Assembly (NCBI GenBank): GCA_900540345.1
Contig: UQFK01000002.1
Coordinates: 186,001 to 250,000, forward strand
Origin: an uncultured Eggerthella sp.
Lineage (GTDB): Bacteria > Actinomycetota > Coriobacteriia > Coriobacteriales > Eggerthellaceae
Direction: 5' to 3'
DNA: 64,000 bases
The translations under genes were made by a program, and so were the position numbers. Shown one piece after another: positions 50,085-58,874 of the stretch. A model generated the notes under the pieces. That model did not search any database, was not told the origin of the DNA, and was given only the letters and a program-made list of their open reading frames with translations. Each line of letters starts with the position of its first letter. Within the stretch, counting starts at the first letter, position 1.

Positions 50085-51731
50085 TTAGGAGAATAAGGCG
50101 AAGAAACGAGATAGCAATGTTTCGTCTTGCTCTTCAGTCTCTTCTGGTTCTGGATCGGGCAGATGGATAGCTTCGGTGGTCATGACGAATTGGACCAATT
50201 GCACGTTTGTATTCCGTGCGTCGACGAAGCTCTGTGGTGCGAAATCGCTCTTGTCATAATCGGACATGAGCGCATCGATCTCTGAGCGAACCTTATCGGG
50301 AATGCGTTGGCTTTCTTCATGTAGTAGATCGGTGCCTTCTGCAAGCGCCGACGTGCCATTCGCAAGTCGATCCGCTCCCTGCGTGAGGCTATCGGTCGAA
50401 CCCGCAAGCTCGCTTACCCCTGCTTCGAGCTCACTCGAACCTGCGATAAGCTCATCGCCTTTTGTGGAGAGTTCTGCAAGCCCCGAAGAGAGCTGAGCGA
50501 TCGATCCGTCGATCTGCGCATACCCGCTCGAGAGCTGTTCGACCCCTTCGGCATAGTGCTTCAGGTCTGCAAGCTGACTCGACATGCCTTCGACCTGTTG
50601 GAGCAACGCCGCTTTCTCTGCATCAGAGAGGCTACTCGCTTGGATCTGCGCGACCAGGCTTTGGATCTGCGACTGGTTCTGCGCAAGCGACTGAAGAACA
50701 CGAGCACTCGCATCAGCAAGCTCTTGCAGCTTTGCAGCAAACGATGTCGACCCTTCGGCTGCTTGCATTAGCCCTTGGCTTAGACGTGTGACACCCGCAA
50801 CATACGCAGCGACCCCACTCGAGAGCTCGCCTGAACCATCTTTCAATTGCGCTGTGCCTTCATCAAGCTTTTTTACTCCATCGGAAAACGTACTCGTACC
50901 AGCCTCGAGCTCGCCCGCGCCGCGCTTGAGCTTTTCCGTGCCCGCAATCAATTCATCGAATTGCGAAACGAGCGCAGAAGAATCAGGCATATCGAGCACC
51001 ATGGAAAACGGGATCGCCGCAATACTGATCCCCTCCATCTCGAAGTCCTTGACCTGCGCTGTGAGCGAGAACGAACCATCCTTTCCCGGCATGCCGGTAA
51101 ACGAGACTGACGTATCGGATCCTGCAAGCGCAAGCGCTCCTTGTTCGGTCGCAACATGCGTTGCATGATCGATCGGCAACGTACAGGTTATCTGCAGCAT
51201 ATAGTTATCGTAGTAGGCCTGATCGATCGCCATATTGCGGCTCGTCTCAATGAGAATACGCAGCGAGCCTGACTTGCCCGCCAATTCCCCAGGAGAGAGA
51301 GATTGACCGTCCAATTCGTAGGAAATAGAGATATCCCATGGCAGATCGGTCGATGCAAGGTTTCCCTGATAAGTGAAAGACTCTTCTTCGATAAGACAAA
51401 CAACACTGTCGTTATCGCGCTCCAAGGTTGCTTCATCAGTGAGATTGATCGCATCATCATAGCTACCGAAATCGCGCACTAAAATGGGCACATCAGAAAA
51501 GAGCTCGTTGACCACATAGAGATGCTTAACCTCTCCTGAAGCTGTCATGCTCGCATAGACGACCTCTTCTTTTTCTGCGGCCCCCTCGATGATCGTGCCC
51601 TCGATCTGCGCACTCGATAGAGAGGCCTCTTCTGCGTAGACTGGTGTGAGCATGGCAACTTGCGACGCGATAGTGCCCCCGATCAGCATCACGGCAAGTG
51701 CGCTTGAAACTGCAATAGTACGAAGCTTCAT
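50085..51731 (-). CDS. Exported YhgE-like repeat protein coupled to MMPL exporter
   Basis: 548 aa with a signal peptide (residues about 1-32, SALAVMLIGGTIASQVAM) and a large extracellular part. The C-terminal half (about 270-500) is a series of short repeats of the type GAGELEAGTSTFSDGVKKL, LSSGYAQIDGSIAQLSSGL, as in YhgE/Pip-family proteins, predicted to form long coiled helices. No other membrane helix is evident. The ATG at 51731 comes 4 nt after the exporter stop, with AAGGG upstream, so the two are translated together. Presumably it is a periplasmic-side partner for the pump (inference). Confidence 0.8.
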   Translation of the reverse strand: MKLRTIAVSSALAVMLIGGTIASQVAMLTPVYAEEASLSSAQIEGTIIEGAAEKEEVVYASMTASGEVKHLYVVNELFSDVPILVRDFGSYDDAINLTDEATLERDNDSVVCLIEEESFTYQGNLASTDLPWDISISYELDGQSLSPGELAGKSGSLRILIETSRNMAIDQAYYDNYMLQITCTLPIDHATHVATEQGALALAGSDTSVSFTGMPGKDGSFSLTAQVKDFEMEGISIAAIPFSMVLDMPDSSALVSQFDELIAGTEKLKRGAGELEAGTSTFSDGVKKLDEGTAQLKDGSGELSSGVAAYVAGVTRLSQGLMQAAEGSTSFAAKLQELADASARVLQSLAQNQSQIQSLVAQIQASSLSDAEKAALLQQVEGMSSQLADLKHYAEGVEQLSSGYAQIDGSIAQLSSGLAELSTKGDELIAGSSELEAGVSELAGSTDSLTQGADRLANGTSALAEGTDLLHEESQRIPDKVRSEIDALMSDYDKSDFAPQSFVDARNTNVQLVQFVMTTEAIHLPDPEPEETEEQDETLLSRFFALFS

Positions 51732-51735
51732 ATCT

Positions 51736-53817
51736 TCACCCTTCATAGAATCGAGCACCAAGCGTGGTCTTCTCGATGATCTTGTCGAATACGATGAACA
51801 GCATCGGTAAGAGCAGGAATGTGTTGAGCGCTGCAATGAACGCGCCTCGACCGATCAACGTCCCCAATCCCGCAATAACCCCATTGCTCGAGATGAGGCC
51901 GATGAACATGCCGCAGAGCGTGAGGATCGTAGCAGAGGTGAGAATGGTGATGGCACTATGCGAGATCGCCTTGATGAGCGCAGGGCGTTTAGGCATCTCC
52001 CTGCGTTTTTCAAGATACGAACGCGACAAGATAATGGTGTAGTCGACCGTCGCACCCAGCATGATGGCGCTGATAATGAGATAGCCAATATATTGGATGC
52101 TCTCGCCAGTGAAATAAGGAATAGCAAGATTGATCCAAATCGAGAGCTCGATCGTGAAGAGCAGGATCAACGGAATCGATAAGCTACGGAACATGATGAG
52201 CAACACCAAACCGATCGCAACCACTGAAGCGATGAGCACGCGCAGCGAATCATCGTTTACGATAAGCGACATATCGTAGCTGGTCACCATGCCGCCCACC
52301 AATTCATACGCATCAGGATAGTATTGCTGAGAGATGTCGCGAACTTCTTGAACAAGATCGAACACTTCTTGCCCTTCACTTGCCAGATCGGTGCCGATGA
52401 TAATGCGCGAATATCCATTCGAGATAAGCGCCGAGAGGCTCTCTTCGGGCACCATGTCGGTCGGGATACGCTCTGAGACCGCAGTGACGTACGACGTGAC
52501 CGAGGTTACATGCGGCAAGCTATCGATCGCGCGCGTAAGTGCACGCTCTTTGCCCCAATTACCTTCAGGAACGAGCAGCACCCACTGCCCTGAGGCGTTG
52601 AAGGTATCCTCGATGAGATTCGTGTCGTCATAGATTTCGCTCCCTGGCTCAACAAAACCGCTCGCTCCATACACGAATTCCGTCTGCCGTGAACCCAGAA
52701 ACGCAGGGGCTACTACTAACGCCGCAACAATGGTGAACGGGACGCTCAAACGCACGCACCACTGCGCGAACTTCTTGAACGAAGGTAGCAGCTTGCGATG
52801 CGCCGTGCGCTTGAGCACCTTTTCGGAAAGCAGCACCAAAACGGGCAACACGAAAAGCACCGAAAGGAAGCTGAACACGATGCCCTTAGCAAGCACAAGG
52901 CCCATATCGGCACCGATCAAGAATGCCATGACGCACAGCGACAGAAAGCCGAAGAACGTGGTGGCAGCCGAAGATGCGATAACGCCTGAAGCTTTATGCA
53001 TGGCTGATACTGCAGCCTCATAGGAAGAGAGACCTTCTGCTTTGAAGTGGCGAAATTCGTGCAGCATGACGATGCCATAATCCATGGACACTGCAAGCTG
53101 AAGGATAGCAGCGCACATCTGCGTGATGAAAGAGATCTCACCAAAGATGATGTTGGTGCCCAGATTATAGATGATAGAGATGCCGATGACCGAAAGGAAG
53201 AGCACGGGCTCGAACCACGCTTCGCTCGTAAGCAAAAGCAATCCTAAGATGACCGCGACCGCCATGATGAGAATGATCTGTATCTCGATATCTGATGAAC
53301 CTTGAGCAACCGCCGTGTTCACCGCATCGCCCGATAAAGCAACATCAAGTGCACCCTTCTCGGTAGCGAGCTCGTTCACTTCGTCGAGCGTAGCCACCGC
53401 TTTTGTCGAGTCGAACGTCACCTGATAGAGAAAGCCTTCGTCACTCTTCCAGGCGCTCACTACGCTTTTGTCGTAAGTCTCGAGCGGACGCGCAATATCG
53501 ACCACATCGCCCAACCACAGCACATCAGAAAGCCCATCGAGCGATTCAAAATCTTGCGCAAGCGCCTCTGCTTGCATGAGTGAAACGCCTTGCACATAGA
53601 TATATCCATTCGGAAGATTTCCTCCAAACGAGTCTTCGAGCACCTGAAGCGATCGTGTTGAGGCGGAATCTTCGGGAAGATAGTCGGCAAATTCGTAATT
53701 TACCTTCACGAGCGGAATGCACAGGGCGCATACGACACATACGATGAGTGCGAGTGCCAAAACACCCTTACGATGATCGAGGGTCGCACGAAAGAGCTTA
53801 TCGACTGCCTGATGCAT
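51736..53817 (-). CDS. MMPL/RND-family membrane exporter
   Basis: 693-aa pump with about 12 membrane helices in two halves, each with a large external loop; a proton-driven lipid or small-molecule exporter family. Visible family features are the AVSMDYGIVMLHEFR and MLGATVDYTIILSRSYLE segments, the Asp-Tyr pairs that carry protons in helices 4 and 10. The start at 53817 (MHQAVDKLF) is just before the first helix. Its gene is divergent from rlmH and joined to the YhgE-like partner. Cargo unknown; cell-wall lipids are one possibility. Confidence 0.9.
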   Translation of the reverse strand: MHQAVDKLFRATLDHRKGVLALALIVCVVCALCIPLVKVNYEFADYLPEDSASTRSLQVLEDSFGGNLPNGYIYVQGVSLMQAEALAQDFESLDGLSDVLWLGDVVDIARPLETYDKSVVSAWKSDEGFLYQVTFDSTKAVATLDEVNELATEKGALDVALSGDAVNTAVAQGSSDIEIQIILIMAVAVILGLLLLTSEAWFEPVLFLSVIGISIIYNLGTNIIFGEISFITQMCAAILQLAVSMDYGIVMLHEFRHFKAEGLSSYEAAVSAMHKASGVIASSAATTFFGFLSLCVMAFLIGADMGLVLAKGIVFSFLSVLFVLPVLVLLSEKVLKRTAHRKLLPSFKKFAQWCVRLSVPFTIVAALVVAPAFLGSRQTEFVYGASGFVEPGSEIYDDTNLIEDTFNASGQWVLLVPEGNWGKERALTRAIDSLPHVTSVTSYVTAVSERIPTDMVPEESLSALISNGYSRIIIGTDLASEGQEVFDLVQEVRDISQQYYPDAYELVGGMVTSYDMSLIVNDDSLRVLIASVVAIGLVLLIMFRSLSIPLILLFTIELSIWINLAIPYFTGESIQYIGYLIISAIMLGATVDYTIILSRSYLEKRREMPKRPALIKAISHSAITILTSATILTLCGMFIGLISSNGVIAGLGTLIGRGAFIAALNTFLLLPMLFIVFDKIIEKTTLGARFYEG

Positions 53818-53922
53818 AGCCCCTCTTTCTCTTTCGTTACCCGTGAAGATTTGCGCATGTTTGCGATCTATGGGTAGTATAAACAAACCTAGAAACGACT
53901 ACGAACTCACGAGGGATTTTTC

Positions 53923-54366
53923 ATGCTAAAAATCACGGTCATCGCTGTTGGGAAGCTGAAAGAACGCTTTTGGCGCGATGCGTGCGCCGAATATCTCAAA
54001 CGTCTTACGGGTTACTGTAAGATCGCCGTACATGAGATCGCTGATTCGAACATCGACCAGGAAGGCGCGCTCATCTTAGAAGCACTCCCAGAGAAAAGTA
54101 CGATCGTTGTTTTGGATGTCCAAGGAAAGCCTACTTCGAGCGAACAGCTCGCACGTAAGATCGATGATCTTACCATCGAAGGAGTCTCGCACATCACCTT
54201 TGTGATCGGTGGTTCAGATGGGCTTACCCGTGCTGTGAAAGAACGTGCTTTTTTACGCATGAGCTTCGGGCCGATCACCTTGCCGCATAATCTTGCGCGT
54301 GTCGTATTGCTCGAACAGATCTATCGCGCATTCAAAATCATGCGCGGTGAGCCCTATCACAAATAA
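53923..54366 (+). CDS. rlmH: 23S rRNA pseudouridine-1915 N3-methyltransferase
   Basis: SPOUT-class methyltransferase (147 aa) acting on 70S ribosomes. The SAM-binding trefoil knot is seen in FVIGGSDGLTRAV and the C-terminal LPHNLARVVLLEQIYRAFKI followed by GEPYHK, which is diagnostic for RlmH. The frame ends 2 nt before the end of the convergent LytR-family gene. Confidence 0.96.
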   Translation: MLKITVIAVGKLKERFWRDACAEYLKRLTGYCKIAVHEIADSNIDQEGALILEALPEKSTIVVLDVQGKPTSSEQLARKIDDLTIEGVSHITFVIGGSDGLTRAVKERAFLRMSFGPITLPHNLARVVLLEQIYRAFKIMRGEPYHK

Positions 54367-54368
54367 AC

Positions 54369-55844
54369 TTATTTCCAGTCGGCGCCCACTACGACCAAGA
54401 AATCGGTCGTGAAGGAATATACCCCGCTCGAATTCTTTCGTAACTGGCCAACACCAAGCGCATCAGCGATCGCTTGCGCCTGAGCCTTGTCAGAATCATT
54501 GTTATAGATGATGAGCGTATTTCTGTAGTTCGAATCATCCGCATTGCCTGTGTCGGTGATCGCGCCTTTTGCTGAGAGCTTCGATGCTGCATCGGCTGCA
54601 CATCCGGCGATCCCAGAACCATTGCGCACTGCGATCTTCACGCCATTGAAATCGATGCTCGACTGCGTTTGCGAAGATGAGTTGCCTGATGTGCCGCCAT
54701 CGCCAATCACGGCAAGCGTTACACCTGTATTCGGATCGACCAGGTTCTCTTCCGTAGGCGGCAGACCCGCATCAACACGACGCATCATCTCTCGCCAGGG
54801 CTCTTCATCAAGAATCGCCCACCAAATATCGTCTTCATACAAAGGCGTAGTGGGCTCCATTGCGGAGTAGATATCCTCTTCAACATTGATGTTCTTAAAG
54901 GTAGTCGCAAAACCAAGGATGCTTGATACCGAGAAGTCGGTCGTAATGTAATTGGCAAGCGTGCTGACCGTATTGGTCATGGTTGCGGGATCAGAAGACA
55001 TGATCTTCTTCAAGATCGCAGAGATGATCATTCGCTGATTCGCTGCACGCATCAGGTCTCCATCGCCGTAAGCGTCATAAGCATGACGAGAACGGCAGAG
55101 CACGAGTGCTTGTGATCCGTTTAGAGTCTGAGGGCCTGCCTCGAGCGGCTCGCCTGCCAACGGGTCGTTGATAGCCATCGGTACATCGACTTCAACACCA
55201 CCGAGCGCATTGACGACATCCTCAAAACCATTGAAGTCGATCTCTGCATAATGATGGATCGGAACGCCGGCTAATTGCGAGACGGTCTTAACCGCTAACG
55301 AAGGACCACCAAACGCGTAGGCAGCATTGATCTTTTGTTTGCCATAACCAGGAAGCTCGACCATCGTATCGCGATAGATCGAGACCATGGTTATCTTCGT
55401 GTTCTTCGGATCGACACGCGTCAAGATCATAGAGTCCGTACGATAGGCGCCGCCATAGATGTCGCTCTGTTCGCGCTCGTCAGACTTATCAACGCCGATC
55501 AAGAGCATATAGAACGGCTCGCTCGGTGAGTCCGACGCAGTCAGAGAAGCGAGCAGATCGTCATCGAGGCCATCTTGGAGATTGCGGTCGATGCTCGAGA
55601 TGAAGGCGAATGCCACACCCGCGCCCGCGAGGATGACCACGAGAAAGATCGCAACAACGGTAAGCCCTACACGACGCTTACGACGTTTCTTCTGCTTATG
55701 GGAAGCTTGGTGATACTGTTCAGCATTTCCATGACGAGAATATGCGCTCGCATCGTTTTGCAATGCATACGACTGACGCGCATATGATGGATGATCGTTG
55801 AACGAGGCGCTATGGCGCCCTGCTTTTTTCTTCGCTTTCATCAT
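54369..55844 (-). CDS. LytR-CpsA-Psr family cell-wall ligase with LytR_C domain
   Basis: 491 aa. A basic cytoplasmic tail (residues 1-58) and one membrane helix (about 60-82) lead to the LCP catalytic domain (about 110-280: LLIGVDKSDE, YRTDSMILTRVD, SIYRDTMVELPGYGKQKINAAYAFGG, RSRHAYDAYGDGDLMRAANQR), which attaches polymers to peptidoglycan. The C-terminal part (about 400-491, VKIAVRNGSGIAG) is a LytR_C domain. The cytoplasmic tail is unusually rich in Tyr, His and Gln. Confidence 0.92.
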   Translation of the reverse strand: MMKAKKKAGRHSASFNDHPSYARQSYALQNDASAYSRHGNAEQYHQASHKQKKRRKRRVGLTVVAIFLVVILAGAGVAFAFISSIDRNLQDGLDDDLLASLTASDSPSEPFYMLLIGVDKSDEREQSDIYGGAYRTDSMILTRVDPKNTKITMVSIYRDTMVELPGYGKQKINAAYAFGGPSLAVKTVSQLAGVPIHHYAEIDFNGFEDVVNALGGVEVDVPMAINDPLAGEPLEAGPQTLNGSQALVLCRSRHAYDAYGDGDLMRAANQRMIISAILKKIMSSDPATMTNTVSTLANYITTDFSVSSILGFATTFKNINVEEDIYSAMEPTTPLYEDDIWWAILDEEPWREMMRRVDAGLPPTEENLVDPNTGVTLAVIGDGGTSGNSSSQTQSSIDFNGVKIAVRNGSGIAGCAADAASKLSAKGAITDTGNADDSNYRNTLIIYNNDSDKAQAQAIADALGVGQLRKNSSGVYSFTTDFLVVVGADWK

Positions 55845-55962
55845 GATTCCATAATGCTCAATATTGATTCGTTACGCAATTGTAAATAGGACTCCAAACA
55901 AGAATCGCTCGAATTTAACGTGATTTCTTCAAAATTAAGAAGCGAACTGAACGTTCACCCGA

Positions 55963-56502
55963 TCAAGATGCCCTTTGAGATTCTTCAGGGATCGTGAACT
56001 TCCACGCACATCCACACGTTGGATCGACCACTTCAGGATAACAGCTCAAACATTCAACTTCGATGCGATCGTCGATCGCCTTGGCAAACGTGGTGTATTC
56101 ATTGATACCTACCGGCTTGCATGGATGGTATTCCATGCCTTTTCGGCTTCGTGCTGCCTGAACACGACATACATCGATACGGAAGATGAGCGCATCATCC
56201 TCCCAATACATGCTCGCTTCGTTGGCGTGCACGTTGTAATTGAGCGCTATCGTCTGCGCAAGACCTTCAAGACCAGGATGTTCACCGAGTCCGAAGAACT
56301 TCTTCAGCCGTTTCGCCTCTGAAATGGGATAACGATTCCATACTTCGGCATCGATCTCCATCGCGCGATCCATTCCATCGCGCTCTTCGAGCACCTGAAG
56401 CCACACGCCATCCATCGCAACCAGGTTCTTGGATGCCATCTCGAGGAGCTCTATCAGCTGATCCTTGGTCAACTGCTGAAGGCTTTCTTTCAGATCTGAC
56501 AT
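55963..56502 (-). CDS. Conserved cysteine-containing hypothetical (DUF6125-like)
   Basis: 179-aa soluble protein, tentatively of the DUF6125 type. An N-terminal helical part (LKESLQQLTKDQLIELLEMA) is followed by a mixed domain ending in C-x2-C-x7-C-G-C (VECLSCYPEVVDPTCGC), which could bind a metal or cluster. An upstream GTG is possible; AGAGG at eight-base spacing favours the ATG at 56502. It is divergent from the MurT-GatD gene. No function proposed. Confidence 0.65.
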   Translation of the reverse strand: MSDLKESLQQLTKDQLIELLEMASKNLVAMDGVWLQVLEERDGMDRAMEIDAEVWNRYPISEAKRLKKFFGLGEHPGLEGLAQTIALNYNVHANEASMYWEDDALIFRIDVCRVQAARSRKGMEYHPCKPVGINEYTTFAKAIDDRIEVECLSCYPEVVDPTCGCAWKFTIPEESQRAS

Positions 56503-56665
56503 CGCCACATCCTCTCACTCGATGAAATTGTTGGCACAATCTCTTATGAACATTCCGTCAATTCTTTCAGGTGTTATTTTGACATATTCTGCACGAACGC
56601 GTGCACGCGGCAAAAGGCTTTCGTCCATCATGTAGAATTATCGCAACGACTAGTGAGGAGCATGC

Positions 56666-58816
56666 ATGAGCTTACGCAAAACAGGCGCACGAGTTGCCTC
56701 ATCGCTTTCTACCTGGGGGCTCAAGAAGCTCGCTCATCGACCTGCCGCTAACATGCCTGGCAAGATCGCACTCAAGATCGATCCCAATATCATCTCAGAA
56801 GAGATGGGGAAAGTGAGCGAAGGCTCGATCGTGGTGGTCGGCACCAATGGAAAAACCACCGTCACCAATATGATCGCTGACATCTTCGAAGCATCAGGTA
56901 AGAGCGTCGCGTGCAATCGCACCGGCGCCAACATGGCCTATGGTGTTGCTGCAACACTGCTTCAAAGCGAGCCTGTTGAATGGGGCATCTTCGAATCAGA
57001 TGAGCTCTGGCTTGCCCGCATCTTGCCGCAGGTAAAAGCTACCTATGTCGTACTGCTCAATCTTTTTCGCGATCAGCTCGACCGTTGCGGCGAGATCGAT
57101 CGTGTGCAGGATGCCATCGTATCTGGCCTTGAGCACTCCCCCGAATCGACGCTCATCTATAACGCTGATGACCCGTTGTGTGCGATCATTGCCGAGAGGG
57201 TCTCGAACAAGACCATCGCGTTTGGAGTTGGCGAAGATATGCACCTTGCGCAAAACACCGTCGCAGATGCGCAGATGTGCCAACGATGCTCGGGCATGTT
57301 CACTTATGATTATCGCCAATATGGACAACTTGGCACGTATCGCTGTAAGAATTGCGGATTCGCACGCCCTACACTCGATGTTGAGGCTCGCTACGTCACC
57401 TTCGGCGCTGGCATCACGTATTCCATCACCGATTCACTCGATAACAGTGAGGCGACGATTCGCCTCGATCAATCGGGGCCCTACATGGTCTACAATACGC
57501 TCGCTGTCTGGATCGCTGGACATCTTGCAGGCATTTCAAACGACACCATCCAAAAGGCTATCTCGACCTTCGACCCTCAAAATGGTCGACTGCAGCATCT
57601 TACGATCAAGGGACGTCCGCTGCTACTGAATCTTGCGAAGAACCCAACGGGCTTCAATCAGAACCTGAAGATCATCACAGCCGATAGCGGAAAGAAAGTC
57701 GTAGCGTTCTTCATCAACGACAATGAAGCTGACGGGCACGATATCTCATGGATCTGGGATTGCGATTTTGAAGAGCTCACGGGGCAGCCTGATCTGGTGG
57801 TCTATGCTGGCGGCACGCGCAAGAACGACTTGCAAGTACGCCTGAAGTACGCTGGTATTCAAGCGCGTCTTCTGAACAGCGTGAACGATATGGTCGATGC
57901 TGCTCTCGATATGCCAGCGGATTGGAATATGTACGCGATCGCGAATTACACCGCATTGCCTGCAGTGCGCTCAGCGCTCATGGAGCGCGCTGACGCCGTC
58001 CCCGTGGACACGCCACAAGAAGGGGTGCTGCGTATGAGCACTGCGGTCATGCGTAACGATACACCCCCCATTCAGCAAGAACCGCTCCAAATCGTGCATC
58101 TCTATCCTGACCTGCTTAATCTATATGGTGATGGCGGCAACCTAAAGGTGCTCATGCAGCGCTGTGCGTGGCGTGGTATTCCCGCCGAGCTCACCGAGAT
58201 CCATTTTGGCGACGCGTTCGATCTGAGTGGCGCAGACATCGTATTTCTCGGCGGTGGTCCTGATCGCGAGCAACACCTCGCCTCACAAGAGATCCTTAAG
58301 AATAAGGATCAACTGGTCGAATATGTTGAAAATGACGGCGTGCTCCTTTCCATCTGCGGAGGATATCAAATCTTGGGCAAAAGCTGGCTGATGGGAGACG
58401 AGATCGTTGAAGGTCTTGCGATTATCGATGCTGAGACACTCCGTGCAAAAAAGGGCTTTGATCGTCTGATCGAGAACATCGCGCTCGTTTCGCTTATTGC
58501 ATCACATCCGGTCATCGGATACGAAAATCATGCAGGAAGAACCTATCTTGGTGATGGGCTCGAACCATTCGGTCAAGTCGTTTCCACCACTGGCCATGGC
58601 AATAACGATAAGGCAGGAGCCGATGGCGCTCGATATAAGAACCTGATCGGAACCTATCTTCATGGTCCGCTTTTGGGAAAGAATCCTGAAGTAGCAGATT
58701 GGCTCCTCGCAACTGCACTTTCACGCAAGTTCAAGGAGCGCGTGAAGCTCGAGCAACTCGATGACAGCATCGAGCTGAACGCCAATGAATTCATGGCAAA
58801 TCGCTTGATCAAGTAA
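56666..58816 (+). CDS. murT-gatD: MurT-GatD fusion: lipid II isoglutaminyl synthase
   Basis: One 716-aa chain joins the two subunits that amidate the D-glutamate of lipid II. Residues about 1-470 are MurT: P-loop GTNGKTT at 59-65, an inserted zinc ribbon (C205, C208, C227, C230), and the C-terminal NLAKNPTGFNQNL (DUF1727) segment. Residues about 475-716 are GatD, a glutaminase of the CobB/CobQ type: HLYPDLLNLYGDGGN, nucleophile C564 in LSICGGYQ and His666 in GTYLHGPLLG. In Staphylococcus and Streptococcus the two are separate proteins (about 437 and 243 aa), so the fused length fits. A linker of about 35 residues lies between. GAGGAG precedes the ATG. Confidence 0.93.
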   Translation: MSLRKTGARVASSLSTWGLKKLAHRPAANMPGKIALKIDPNIISEEMGKVSEGSIVVVGTNGKTTVTNMIADIFEASGKSVACNRTGANMAYGVAATLLQSEPVEWGIFESDELWLARILPQVKATYVVLLNLFRDQLDRCGEIDRVQDAIVSGLEHSPESTLIYNADDPLCAIIAERVSNKTIAFGVGEDMHLAQNTVADAQMCQRCSGMFTYDYRQYGQLGTYRCKNCGFARPTLDVEARYVTFGAGITYSITDSLDNSEATIRLDQSGPYMVYNTLAVWIAGHLAGISNDTIQKAISTFDPQNGRLQHLTIKGRPLLLNLAKNPTGFNQNLKIITADSGKKVVAFFINDNEADGHDISWIWDCDFEELTGQPDLVVYAGGTRKNDLQVRLKYAGIQARLLNSVNDMVDAALDMPADWNMYAIANYTALPAVRSALMERADAVPVDTPQEGVLRMSTAVMRNDTPPIQQEPLQIVHLYPDLLNLYGDGGNLKVLMQRCAWRGIPAELTEIHFGDAFDLSGADIVFLGGGPDREQHLASQEILKNKDQLVEYVENDGVLLSICGGYQILGKSWLMGDEIVEGLAIIDAETLRAKKGFDRLIENIALVSLIASHPVIGYENHAGRTYLGDGLEPFGQVVSTTGHGNNDKAGADGARYKNLIGTYLHGPLLGKNPEVADWLLATALSRKFKERVKLEQLDDSIELNANEFMANRLIK

Positions 58817-58820
58817 AAGA

Positions 58821-58845
58821 AAGGGGCGCTGCGACAGCGCCCCTT
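58821..58845 (-). terminator. Terminator between murT-gatD and acyl-CoA ligase
   Basis: AAGGGGCGCTG (58821-58831), loop CGA, CAGCGCCCCTT (58835-58845). T-rich sequence follows on the minus strand, so it mainly serves the acyl-CoA ligase, though the strong stem could act both ways. Confidence 0.75.
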
Positions 58846-58874
58846 GATCGTTCGTTTGAAGTTTGTGCCTCGAT

